Positions 8,086-16,463 of a stretch of 64,000 bases of DNA are shown piece by piece. The notes under the pieces were generated by a model. That model saw nothing but the letters and a program-made list of their open reading frames with translations, had not been told where the DNA came from and searched no databases. Each line of letters opens with the position of its first letter. Positions within the stretch are counted from its first letter, which is position 1. The DNA comes from Oxalobacteraceae bacterium (GTDB lineage Bacteria > Pseudomonadota > Gammaproteobacteria > Burkholderiales > Burkholderiaceae_D), in contig JABTBR010000001.1 in NCBI GenBank assembly GCA_013284265.1, forward strand, positions 186,001 through 250,000, written 5' to 3'. Made by a program: the position numbers and the translations under genes.

Positions 8086-8439
8086 ATGCAGCCGCTACAG
8101 ATCAATAACGACAAAGCCGCCGGCTGGCTGACCATTGAATGGGCCGATGGCCGCAGCCAGCGGCTGCGCCACGCCGGGTTGCGGGCGCTGTGCAAATGCA
8201 CGCTATGCCAGTCGCAGCGTTTGCGCGGCGCAGCGGATGCGGCCGCGTCCTGTGCGTCCGCGCAGCAGGACGGCGTTCGTGTCGTCGAGCTGCACCTGGT
8301 GGGCGCCTATGGCCTGCAACTGGTGTTCAGCGACGGCCACGAGAAAGGCATCTACCCCTGGGTCTATCTGCGCCTGCAGGGCGGATTCGGCGTGGACGAA
8401 ACTTCGCAATCGCTTGCGGGAACCGCCACGCCGGTTTGA
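8086..8439 (+). CDS. DUF971 domain protein (gamma-butyrobetaine hydroxylase N-terminal-like)
   Basis: A 117-residue protein with the DUF971 pattern: ADGRSQRLRHAGLRALCKCTLCQS near residues 18-46, ELHLVGAYGLQLVFSDGHEKGIYPWVYL near 69-96. The Cys cluster C-K-C-T-L-C parallels the zinc-binding Cys motif of the family. DUF971 also forms the C-terminal domain of HCF101-type Fe-S carriers, so a link to Fe-S maturation of the operon's ferredoxin is plausible (inference). Last gene of the cluster; convergent with the next gene. Confidence 0.85.
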   Translation: MQPLQINNDKAAGWLTIEWADGRSQRLRHAGLRALCKCTLCQSQRLRGAADAAASCASAQQDGVRVVELHLVGAYGLQLVFSDGHEKGIYPWVYLRLQGGFGVDETSQSLAGTATPV

Positions 8440-8460
8440 TCACCTACCTTGCGCTAGCGC

Positions 8461-9252
8461 TTATTCCAGACCGTATTTGGCCATGATTTTTTTCCAGGCC
8501 GGATCGGTTTGGGCGCCGCTGACGACGGCATCGATCTCCTTGGACAGCGCAGTGTCGGCGTTGGCGCTAAAGATGGCGCGCTCGAAGCGGGCATGCGGTT
8601 TGGTCGACAGGTACAGGGTGGTGCGCACCGGGCTTTGCTCGCCCAATTGCTTGAGCAGATAGCGGTAAGTTATCATCGGCATGATGGTGACGTCGGCCTT
8701 GCCGGAGGCGACCTTGCGCAGATTGGACAATTCCTCGTTGGCGTTTTCGCGCTGGATGTCCTTGCCGAAACGCTCCTCAAAGCCCTGATATTTATTGCCG
8801 CCTACGCCGGCGAACTTCGTGCCTTTCAAGGAATCGGGATCGACGTATTCGATTTTTTTGGTGTTCAGCGAAATGACCGCGTTCGCATCGTTGAACAGGC
8901 CGGGACTCCAGTGGTATTTTTTCTTGTCCGGGTCGGCCACGAAGTTAGGCGTGAGGAACATCACCACGCCTTTAAAATTGGCATCCTTGTCCAGTGTCTG
9001 GTTCAGTTTTTCGCGCGGCAGATTGGTCAGCGTGAAGTTGTATTTGCCTTTGAGTTTTTCGTTCAGATAGCCCACCAGGTCGGCGGCCAGGCCGCCATTT
9101 TCCACCACGAAGGGCACGGCCTGGTATGAATTGTATGCGGGAAGCGATTCGACCGCGCCGGCCGGCGCCAGCGCCGTCAGCATCAGCGCCGCGACGCACA
9201 GCGCGCCCTTGCTAGCGTATTGCATGTGACCGAAACAAATGCGCGTCTTCAT
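8461..9252 (-). CDS. periplasmic solute-binding protein (amino-acid type, SBP family 3)
   Basis: A 263-residue protein with a signal peptide (hydrophobic stretch ASKGALCVAALMLTALAPAGA) and a family-3 binding fold: LPAYNSYQAVPFVVENGGLAADLVGYLNEKL, TNLPREKLNQTL, DVTIMPMITYRYLL, DPAWKKIMAKYGL. The start at 9252 has a strong AAAGGAGG seven bases upstream. No transporter genes are adjacent, so it may be an orphan sensor or receptor rather than part of an importer. Ligand unknown. Confidence 0.8.
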   Translation of the reverse strand: MKTRICFGHMQYASKGALCVAALMLTALAPAGAVESLPAYNSYQAVPFVVENGGLAADLVGYLNEKLKGKYNFTLTNLPREKLNQTLDKDANFKGVVMFLTPNFVADPDKKKYHWSPGLFNDANAVISLNTKKIEYVDPDSLKGTKFAGVGGNKYQGFEERFGKDIQRENANEELSNLRKVASGKADVTIMPMITYRYLLKQLGEQSPVRTTLYLSTKPHARFERAIFSANADTALSKEIDAVVSGAQTDPAWKKIMAKYGLE

Positions 9253-9499
9253 GTCGCCTCCTTTGTTGTGGTGCAGCTGCGGGGCCGCGGTGCGGCGTGC
9301 AGCAGCGATTCTAGCGCAGACATGCGCACGCGGCCATCGTGCCGGCGCGGTTGTGGAAGCGCCGCGACGCATGCGCATGGGAAAGCGGCTTTGATTAGTG
9401 AAACAGTAAAGTTTTTGCCCAAGCTGTGATTCAATGGCTGTATTGTCCGGGCGCTTGTCGCGTCGGGACCCGGCCGATTCAAAGGTGGGAGGTGGGGCA

Positions 9500-11425
9500 A
9501 TGCAATCGAAACCTGTCAGCACGCGCCAACTGGTCTGCCTGCTCAGCTGCTGTGCTTTCGCCCTGCCGCAGGCACGGGCCGAGGCGGCGTCGGACGAGAT
9601 GCTCGACCTGTCGCTGGAACAGCTCAGCAATATCATCATCACCTCGGTCTCGCGCCAGGAAGAAAAACTCAGCGATGCGGCGGCGGCCATCTTCATTATC
9701 AACGCCGGCGACATCCGCCGCAGCGGCGCCCGCTCGATTCCCGAGGCGTTGCGGCTGGCTCCCAATCTGCAAGTGGCCAGGGTCGATGCGCGCAACTATG
9801 CGGTCACGGCGCGCGGCTTCAACAGTCCCTTCGAAAACAAGTTGCTGATGCTGATCGACGGGCGCACCGTCTACTCGCCGCTGTTTTCCGGCGTGTTCTG
9901 GGATGTGCAGGATCTGCTGATGGAAGACATTGAGCGTATCGAGGTGATCAGCGGGCCGGGGGCCACCATCTGGGGCGCGAACGCGGTCAACGGCGTCATC
10001 AATGTGATCACCCGTTCCGCGCGCGATACCCTGGGCGGCCTGCTGGCCGGCAGCGCCGGCAGCCACGAGCGCGATGGCCAGCTGCGCTATGGCGCGGCGC
10101 TGAGCCCGGAGATGCACTACCGCGTGTACGGCAAGTACAGCGAGGCCGACGCCACCGAGAATATCGCCGGACTCGATACCCATACCGGCTGGCGCCGCCG
10201 CCAGGCCGGCTTCCGCGGCGACTGGCGCAGCAATGGCGACGCCATCACCGTGTCCGGCGATGCTTACCAGGGCGCGCTGGGCCAGGCGAACACGGTCGAT
10301 ATTCGCGTGTCCGGCGCCAATCTGCAAAGTAAATTCAGCCGCAAGCTGGCCCAGGATGCCGAGCTGAGCCTGCATGTGATCCTGGACCATACCGAGCGCA
10401 ATCAGCCGAATGCCTATGTCGACCGTCTCGATTCCGTCGAGCTGCTGGCCCAGCATGGACTGACGTTCTGGCAGACCCACAAACTGATCTGGGGCCTTGG
10501 CTACCGGCTGGCCAAGGATACCGTGGTCAACGGGCCGCAGTTCGGCTTCCTGCCTGGCGAGATGAATATGCATTGGGGCAATGTGTTCGCCCAGGACGAG
10601 ATCGCGCTGCGCCCGGAGCTGCGTCTGACGGCCGGGCTGAAGATGGAGCACAATAATTACACCGGCGTCGAGTACCTGCCCAATCTGCGGCTGGCCTGGC
10701 ATCCGGCGCCGCAGCAGTTGCTGTGGACCAGCTTGTCGCGCACGGTACGCGCGCCCTCGCGCATCGACCGCGATCTGTTCGCGCCCAGCACGCCGCTGAT
10801 TATCGCCGGCAAGCCCTTCTTCGTGATCGGCGGCGGTCCGCAATTCGAATCGGAGGTGGCGCGGGTGGCGGAGCTGGGCTACCGCGCCCAGCCGCGCAGC
10901 GACCTGAACTTCTCGGTGACCGCCTATTACAGCGCCTATGACAAGCTGCGCACGCTGGAGCCGCATCCGGGCAGCGCCTCGCTGTTCAGCAATTTTGGCA
11001 AGGGAACGGCGCGCGGGGTGGAATTGTGGGGGACCTGGCAAGTCACGCCGGCCTGGCGGTTGAACGCCGGTGGCGTGCTGCAAAGCGTGCAGACCAGTCT
11101 GCGCCCTGAAAGCCGGGACGCGGGCGCCTTTGCCGGTCTGGCCACCAACGACCCGAACCGGCATTGGACCTTGCGTTCCTCCTTCGATATCTCCGAACGC
11201 AGCCAGCTGGACCTGACGCTGCGTTACACCAGCGCGCTGCCCAAGCCGGTGGTGCCGGCGTATTACGAGCTCGATATGCAATGGCTGTGGCAGCTGCGCC
11301 CCGATATCGACCTGGCCCTGATCGGACAGAACCTGCTGCACGCCTCGCACCCGGAATTCAATGCGGCGCCGGGACGCAGTGTGTTCGAGCGTAGCGCCAT
11401 GCTGCGCCTGAGTAAAAGGTTTTGA
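9500..11425 (+). CDS. TonB-dependent outer-membrane receptor
   Basis: A 641-residue protein with a signal peptide (QLVCLLSCCAFALPQARA), a short DLSLEQLSNIIITSVSRQEEKLSDAAAAIFII TonB-box/plug entry, and a plug domain with IPEALRLAPNLQVARVDARNYAVTARGF, LMLIDGRTVYSPLF and the typical IERIEVISGPGATIWGANAVNGVINVITR. The remainder is beta-barrel strands ending in an aromatic residue (LSKRF). It would import a large or scarce ligand with energy from TonB/ExbBD. The start at 9500 follows GGGAGG. The barrel looks like the class annotated as ferrienterochelin/colicin receptors. A GH30-like lipoprotein follows at 23 bases. Confidence 0.92.
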   Translation: MQSKPVSTRQLVCLLSCCAFALPQARAEAASDEMLDLSLEQLSNIIITSVSRQEEKLSDAAAAIFIINAGDIRRSGARSIPEALRLAPNLQVARVDARNYAVTARGFNSPFENKLLMLIDGRTVYSPLFSGVFWDVQDLLMEDIERIEVISGPGATIWGANAVNGVINVITRSARDTLGGLLAGSAGSHERDGQLRYGAALSPEMHYRVYGKYSEADATENIAGLDTHTGWRRRQAGFRGDWRSNGDAITVSGDAYQGALGQANTVDIRVSGANLQSKFSRKLAQDAELSLHVILDHTERNQPNAYVDRLDSVELLAQHGLTFWQTHKLIWGLGYRLAKDTVVNGPQFGFLPGEMNMHWGNVFAQDEIALRPELRLTAGLKMEHNNYTGVEYLPNLRLAWHPAPQQLLWTSLSRTVRAPSRIDRDLFAPSTPLIIAGKPFFVIGGGPQFESEVARVAELGYRAQPRSDLNFSVTAYYSAYDKLRTLEPHPGSASLFSNFGKGTARGVELWGTWQVTPAWRLNAGGVLQSVQTSLRPESRDAGAFAGLATNDPNRHWTLRSSFDISERSQLDLTLRYTSALPKPVVPAYYELDMQWLWQLRPDIDLALIGQNLLHASHPEFNAAPGRSVFERSAMLRLSKRF

Positions 11426-11448
11426 AGGGTGACGCTGCGGGAGCATGG

Positions 11449-13161
11449 ATGAGGCTAAGTCTGGCGCGCCGCTGGCGGGCGCTGGCCATGCTGGCCGCTG
11501 GCACAGCGCTGGCAGGCTGCGGCATGTTCGGCGGCAAGGTGGCCGGCAAGGCCGCTGCCGCGCCGAAGGCGCCACCCGCCAACAGTGTTGCCAAGGCCGC
11601 CAGCAGTGCGGCGGCGCCCAAGGCCGCCGCCGCGCCGGTCGCGGTGCAGGCATGGATCACCAGTGGCGACCGCAGCCTGTTGCTGGCAAAGGCGGTCGAC
11701 GCCCGTTTCGGCCCGCTGGAACTGCTGCCGCAGCCGTATGCGGCCGACCATTTCGGCGCATCGCCTTCCGGCCCGGCGCGCTATGGCGCCGCCGAGGACG
11801 GCGCCGCCATCATCGACCTGGACCCGGCGCAGCGGTTTCAAAGCATGCTGGGCTTCGGGGTATTGTTAAGCGATACCTCGGCCTGGCTGTTGCAGGAAAA
11901 ACTGACCGAGCCCCAACGCAAGGAATTGCTGGCCGAACTGTTTGCGCCGGTACCGGAACCGGCCCCGGCGGCGCCCGCGCCGGCGCGGCTGCAGCTGAGT
12001 TTATTGCGTGTCGGGATAGGCGCATCCGAATTCTCGCGCGAACACTACAGCCTGGACGACCAGCCTGCCGGCCAGTTCGACCCCGCGCTGGCCGGCTTTT
12101 CCATCGACATGCAGCGGCCCGCCTTGCTGCCGGTGCTGAAGGCGGCGCTGGCGCAGAATCCCGAGCTACACCTGCAGGCCAGCGCGTGGAGCGCGCCGGC
12201 CTGGATGAAGGAGGGCGACAGCCTGCTCAAGGGCAGCCTGCGCGCCGATGCCGGCGAGGTGTATGCACGCTATCTGCAACGGTTTCTCGATGTGTACCGC
12301 GACGAGGGCATCACGGTCCATGCGCTGAGCCTGCAAAGCGCGCCGGGCAGCGCCGCGCCCGCCGCTGCCGCCGCCGCCGCCGCGCCGGCACCTGCCGCGG
12401 CCGCCATCGTGCAGGCCGCCGATTTCCCTTCGATGCCATTCGATCCGGCCGCACGCGCCGCCTTTATCGGCACGCAGCTCGGTCCGCTGCTGCGCCAGCA
12501 TGGCCACGCCACCGCCATTCTCGAGGGCGAGTACAACTGGGATCAAGCGGGTGCCGCGCAAGCCGTGCTGGGCAATCCGCTGGCCGCGCCGTATATCGCC
12601 GCGCTCGCCTGGCATTGCTACGGGGGCCAGGTGACGGCACAGGAAACCCTGCACGCGGCCTTTCCCGCCCAGGGCCACTGGATCAGCGACTGCTCCGGCG
12701 GCCAGTGGGCGCCCAGTTGGCGCGATGGCTTGCTGCACATCGCCGGCAAGGTGATCGTGGACGGTGCGCGCCACTGGGCACGCGCCATTGTGCTGGGTAA
12801 TCTGGCGCTGGACGAGCAGGGCGGTCCGCATCTGGGCGGCTGCCGCAATTGCCGCGGCCTGCTGACTATCCCCTTGGACGGCGGGGCGCCGCTGCGCAAC
12901 GTGGAGTATTACGCACTGGGCCACGCCAGCCGCTTCGTGCAGCCGGGCGCGCTGCGGATCGCCTCCAACAGCCGCCAGCAGGGCGTGGATCATGTCGCCT
13001 TTGCCAATCCGGATGGATCGCTGGTGCTGATCGCGGTGAACCCGGCTGACAGCCCGCGCGGCATCGCCGTGCGCCTGGGAAACCAGGGATTTCGCTACCG
13101 CCTGCCCGGCGCCAGCGTGGCGACCTTCCGCTGGAGCCCAGGCGCGCCAATTGGCCCTTGA
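11449..13161 (+). CDS. GH30-like lipoprotein, predicted catalytically inactive
   Basis: A 570-residue protein with lipobox ALAGCG near residue 23, so a membrane-anchored lipoprotein. The body follows GH30 (glucosylceramidase/beta-1,6-glucanase): FQSMLGFGVLLSDTSAWLL, LSLLRVGIGASEFS, ASAWSAPAWMKEG, DFPSMPFDPAARAAFIGTQLGPLL, AWHCYGG, C-terminal beta domain with VLIAVNPAD. The expected acid/base motif NEP reads S297-A298-P here and is followed by an Ala/Pro-rich insertion; the nucleophile motif TECSGG reads SDCSGG with Asp414. Both catalytic Glu are therefore missing. It follows a TonB receptor closely and may bind rather than cut a glycan. ATG 11449 is preferred because it directly precedes the lipoprotein signal. 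Confidence 0.8.
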   Translation: MRLSLARRWRALAMLAAGTALAGCGMFGGKVAGKAAAAPKAPPANSVAKAASSAAAPKAAAAPVAVQAWITSGDRSLLLAKAVDARFGPLELLPQPYAADHFGASPSGPARYGAAEDGAAIIDLDPAQRFQSMLGFGVLLSDTSAWLLQEKLTEPQRKELLAELFAPVPEPAPAAPAPARLQLSLLRVGIGASEFSREHYSLDDQPAGQFDPALAGFSIDMQRPALLPVLKAALAQNPELHLQASAWSAPAWMKEGDSLLKGSLRADAGEVYARYLQRFLDVYRDEGITVHALSLQSAPGSAAPAAAAAAAAPAPAAAAIVQAADFPSMPFDPAARAAFIGTQLGPLLRQHGHATAILEGEYNWDQAGAAQAVLGNPLAAPYIAALAWHCYGGQVTAQETLHAAFPAQGHWISDCSGGQWAPSWRDGLLHIAGKVIVDGARHWARAIVLGNLALDEQGGPHLGGCRNCRGLLTIPLDGGAPLRNVEYYALGHASRFVQPGALRIASNSRQQGVDHVAFANPDGSLVLIAVNPADSPRGIAVRLGNQGFRYRLPGASVATFRWSPGAPIGP

Positions 13162-13226
13162 TTAACGCTGGTTCAGCACAATCTGTCTATGGCAAACATG
13201 TTCGTCTTGCAATAGGAGGATCTGCC

Positions 13227-13418
13227 ATGACAGCGACCGAGCCGCAACACCACGCCAGCCAGCCGGGTATTCCGCCCGCGCTGCGCGCCCACATCACGCC
13301 GGAACCGGATGAGCCGCCGCCCAAGCCGGAAAAAGACCCGCCGCCACATGAACAGCCGCTGCCCGAGCAGGCCCCGATCGAGGAGCCTACGCCGCCTGCA
13401 CCACCGATCAAGACCTGA
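13227..13418 (+). CDS. small proline-rich hypothetical protein
   Basis: A 63-residue acidic, Pro-rich protein (EPDEPPPKPEKDPPPHEQPLPEQ). A clear AGGAGG lies six bases before ATG 13227, supporting expression. No signal peptide or known domain. Probably disordered. Function not recognised. Confidence 0.6.
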   Translation: MTATEPQHHASQPGIPPALRAHITPEPDEPPPKPEKDPPPHEQPLPEQAPIEEPTPPAPPIKT

Positions 13419-13444
13419 GTTGCCGCGCCGCCAAGGCGACCGGT

Positions 13445-13624
13445 TCAGGGCGCCGGCGCCGGGGGGCTGTGTTGCCGGCTGGTGCAGGGCGGCAGGGCTG
13501 GTACGCTTTTGATCATTTCCTCGGTCTCGCGTTCGCCTGCGGTTTTTTCGCCGCTGCCGATGTCGGCTTCGTCGTCGAAGTGGCCGATGGTCGCGGTGAC
13601 GGAACGGGTGGTGGGCTGATGCAT
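13445..13624 (-). CDS. small hypothetical protein
   Basis: A 59-residue frame starting MHQPTTRSVTATIGHFDDEADIG with GGAGG five bases upstream. It is polar and Pro-rich at the C-terminus, with no transmembrane segment. It is convergent with the Pro-rich gene at 13227. The evidence is the ribosome binding site and codon-like composition only. Confidence 0.4.
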   Translation of the reverse strand: MHQPTTRSVTATIGHFDDEADIGSGEKTAGERETEEMIKSVPALPPCTSRQHSPPAPAP

Positions 13625-13850
13625 GAAGGCCTCCGTGGGTAAGCTTGCAGGTTCGGCCATGCTATCAGTGGAAAGCGCGTCACGGCGCACAACAGTGGCG
13701 CAGCAAAGAGGCAAGCTGAGCAAAATTGCACGGCGCAAGCGTTGCTGGATGGCTACATATTTTGTTGTTTGTGTCAGCGGTCACACGGACGAAACAGAAG
13801 AGTTTCTATAATTTAGTCATGTGATCGTCGTTTGTTTTTCGGAGGCCAAG

Positions 13851-13994
13851 ATGGGCAATTCCTTACATAACAAAATTTACCTCGGACGCCGCAGCGTGGC
13901 CTTGCTTCAGAACCGTCGCCTGCAGGCTTTCCTGTGCATCGCCGCCTTCGCCAGCATCGGCCTGGCCTGGCTCGCGATCCGAGCGTTGAGCTAA
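13851..13994 (+). CDS. small single-pass membrane protein
   Basis: A 47-residue frame: GGAGG ends six bases before ATG 13851. The sequence has a basic N-terminal part (NKIYLGRRSVALLQNRRLQ) followed by one hydrophobic helix (AFLCIAAFASIGLAWLAI). It is flanked by AT-rich DNA upstream (attttgttgtttgtgtcag) that can hold a promoter. No homologue recognised. Confidence 0.55.
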   Translation: MGNSLHNKIYLGRRSVALLQNRRLQAFLCIAAFASIGLAWLAIRALS

Positions 13995-14106
13995 TTGCCT
14001 GCTCCTATTTTTCGTCGCAGTACCCTGGTGCAACACCGCGCCGGGGACAGCATTACCTTGCCCTGACCCCGGCGGGCGCGTACCATGGCGTCCGAAGCTG
14101 TCACTT

Positions 14107-14490
14107 ATGGATAAATTGGTAATGAAGAACGAGAAATTAACGCAAGACGAATACGATGCACTGAACGAAGTAGCGCGCGGCCTCAAGGGTGAGCGCGTCA
14201 GTGCCTGCGTGGGCCGCAACACCAAGCGCCTGTGCGGCATCAAGCTGCTGACGATCGCCAAGAATGGCCGCATTTCGCTGACCGAACAGGGCCAGCAAGC
14301 CATTTTCCTGCGCCGCTGCATCCTCGGCCTGCGCGCCGTCGCCGCCGATCCGGCCAGCGCGCTCGACACCGACGTGGCCAACTTCCTCGGCAAAAAAGCC
14401 CACATCCTCCCGCGCGAGGGCAATGCCGGCTACGACATCACCGACAAGGGCCGCGAATCGCTGGCCGATATCGAAAGCCAGGGCCGTTAA
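14107..14490 (+). CDS. hypothetical protein
   Basis: A 127-residue soluble protein with no signal peptide or membrane segment. It contains repeated short beta-hairpin-like pieces (GRISLTEQGQQAIFLRRCI; NAGYDITDKGRESLADI) that resemble winged-helix wings. The ATG at 14107 or 14122 could be the start; neither has a strong ribosome binding site. Function not recognised; a DNA-binding role is only a guess. Confidence 0.6.
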   Translation: MDKLVMKNEKLTQDEYDALNEVARGLKGERVSACVGRNTKRLCGIKLLTIAKNGRISLTEQGQQAIFLRRCILGLRAVAADPASALDTDVANFLGKKAHILPREGNAGYDITDKGRESLADIESQGR

Positions 14491-14541
14491 TTCAGCCCAC
14501 GGCAGGCCAGCGCCATGCTGGCCGCCTCGAATGCGGCTGAG

Positions 14542-14976
14542 TCAATCCACATTGCTTTGGTAAATATCCGGGAAGTAGCGTTCCATCAGCGATTGCGGCT
14601 TGAGCGGCGGGGTGAAGCCGAACTGGGCGTACATGCCGTGCGCGTCAGCCGTGGCCAGCGTGAAGCGGCGCAGACCTTGCAGTTCGGGATGGGCCAGCAC
14701 TTCCTGCATCAGCAGCTTGCCATAGCCTTTCCCCTGGTGCTCAGGCAGCACAAATACATCGACCAGATTGGCAAACGTCGCGTAGTCGGTGATCACCCGC
14801 GCGAAGGCGACCTGGGCGTCACCGAGATAGCCGCCAAAGCACAGCGAATGGCCGATGGCGCGCTCGACGGTGTCCAGCGTGATGCCTTTGGCCCAGCCCG
14901 ACTCCTTGGACAGATAACGGTGGATCAGCGGAACGTCGAGTTCCGCCAGCTCGGTGCTGATGGTGAAAGCAGGCAT
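14542..14976 (-). CDS. GNAT family N-acetyltransferase
   Basis: A 144-residue GNAT enzyme with the acetyl-CoA binding A motif VDVFVLPEHQGKGYGKLLMQEVL, motif D region FARVITDYATFANL and a C-terminal LATADAHGMYAQFGF typical of the family. Of the type found as single-gene acetyltransferases (substrate unknown). ATG 14976 is chosen as AAGGAG lies seven bases upstream; a longer in-frame extension to 15012 lacks such a site. Confidence 0.88.
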   Translation of the reverse strand: MPAFTISTELAELDVPLIHRYLSKESGWAKGITLDTVERAIGHSLCFGGYLGDAQVAFARVITDYATFANLVDVFVLPEHQGKGYGKLLMQEVLAHPELQGLRRFTLATADAHGMYAQFGFTPPLKPQSLMERYFPDIYQSNVD

Positions 14977-15104
14977 GGAAATGCTCCTTGGAAGAACGCC
15001 GATGCCTGTCACTTTACCACTGGCAGAGCTCGTCGTGCATAGCTGGCCAGGCGATTGATGGCGGCTCGTTCCGGCAAAGGCCGGAGTGCGCCGCTCATGC
15101 GGAT

Positions 15105-15761
15105 TTACACCAGCGCTACCTTGGCTTTTGAGACCCGCCGGGCGACGCCCAGCGCGGCCAGCCCGCCGATCAGCAGCAAGACGGTGGTGGGCTCAGGAAC
15201 CGGCGTCAAAGGAATGGCCGAGTTGAACCGCAGCGAACCGTACAGGCTGGTGCCGGTCTGGTTCTGGGTTTCGTCAAACTGGCGGAAATCGACGGCGAAG
15301 CGATCGATATTGCCATTCTGGCCATATGCGATATCGAGTACATTGAACCATCCGGAAGACTGATTGTTGCCGCGTCCGTTGCCGGAAATGTCCATGCCAG
15401 GTTTGGTCGGCGAGTTGAACGGAAAGCGGGTGGCATTGTTATACAGTCCTACATGCAGCGGCTGCCCGTCATTGCTGTTGTCCGAAGGATTGAAGGTCGG
15501 GGCCGCAAAATCGAAGTTCCAGTAATGACCGTCGTCGTAGGTGATGTGGACGCCCTGGTCGAAGTTGATGCCGCCAAAGAAAATCCCGTCGATTCCGTGA
15601 ACCCAGCTTGCTACTGGGGCGCCAACGGCGCCGCCCACCCAGCTTCCAGGCGTGCTATTGAAATACACGCTGGCGGTGGTCGCAATATTTGCCGAGGCGG
15701 GGGTGGCAAAGACTGCCAGCGTGAGGGCGAACGGTGCTAACAATCGTGAGAGCGTAGTCAT
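15105..15761 (-). CDS. PEP-CTERM sorting domain protein
   Basis: A 218-residue exported protein: signal peptide MTTLSRLLAPFALTLAVFATPASA, a beta-rich Asn/Gly/Ser-rich body, and at the C-terminus the PEP-CTERM tripartite signal VPEPTTVLLLIGGLAALGVARRV. Exosortase/EpsH systems recognise this signal and process such proteins, often linked to exopolysaccharide and biofilm. No exosortase is in the window. The body resembles no recognised enzyme. Confidence 0.88.
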   Translation of the reverse strand: MTTLSRLLAPFALTLAVFATPASANIATTASVYFNSTPGSWVGGAVGAPVASWVHGIDGIFFGGINFDQGVHITYDDGHYWNFDFAAPTFNPSDNSNDGQPLHVGLYNNATRFPFNSPTKPGMDISGNGRGNNQSSGWFNVLDIAYGQNGNIDRFAVDFRQFDETQNQTGTSLYGSLRFNSAIPLTPVPEPTTVLLLIGGLAALGVARRVSKAKVALV

Positions 15762-15954
15762 GTCTGTTCCTTGTCTGCGTTGCGTTGAGGGAATGCCGCC
15801 GCCTGCCGCGGCAAGTGCTGATTATTGCGATTGCCAGGCGCATCCGAGTTGATGGATGTTAAAAGGATAATTAAAAATATAGCAATATTATTCTCGCGCG
15901 GCGTGGCACCCTGCGCAACGAGGGCCAGTAAGGGCAACGGGGAATGGGTCGGTG

Positions 15955-16359
15955 TTATTTAATCGCTGTGGCCTGCGACCAGACCACCTGCCAGACGTCG
16001 CCGCGCAGCTCATAGGCATCGGTATGCCAGTAGCGCGCGCTGGGAACATGGTAGGCGCCAAAGACCAGTTCCAGCTCGGCCTGATAGCGCAGCAGCGCTA
16101 CGCGCGGATGCACGCGCACTTCCATCTCCTCAGGCTGCCACTTCAGATAGGCGATGTGGCCGCCCGTGATCGCGCCCAGATAGTCTTCCTTCGACAGCGC
16201 CTTGCCGATCGGGGTGATCAGCTGGAAGTCGGGGGCGTGCAGCGGCCGCGCCACGGCCATATCGCCTTCGACCAAGGCCTGCAGCCGGGTGCGTTCGATG
16301 GCGCGGATTTGTTCTGCAATGGCGTCGCGGGCGGTTTGGAGATTTAACTGATCTGGCAT
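15955..16359 (-). CDS. SnoaL-like/DUF4440 protein (NTF2 fold)
   Basis: About 134 residues (MPDQLNLQTARDAI). It has the DUF4440 layout: N-terminal helix AIRAIERTRLQALVEGDMAVARPLHAPDFQLITPIGKALSKEDYL and strands with VRVHPRVALLRYQAELEL, HTDAYELRGDVWQVVWSQAT. NTF2-fold proteins of this class are small cytoplasmic enzymes or ligand-binding proteins; no specific function is evident. The start could also be the ATG at 16371; neither has a strong ribosome site. Confidence 0.75.
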   Translation of the reverse strand: MPDQLNLQTARDAIAEQIRAIERTRLQALVEGDMAVARPLHAPDFQLITPIGKALSKEDYLGAITGGHIAYLKWQPEEMEVRVHPRVALLRYQAELELVFGAYHVPSARYWHTDAYELRGDVWQVVWSQATAIK

Positions 16360-16463
16360 GAGCGCTTTCATCAACGGTGGGGGAGCGACTCCATGGTAGC
16401 CGATCACCCGCTGTCAAAAATGCACGCTTTGTCACTCCCGCGCGTGACGCCGATTGCGTCCGC

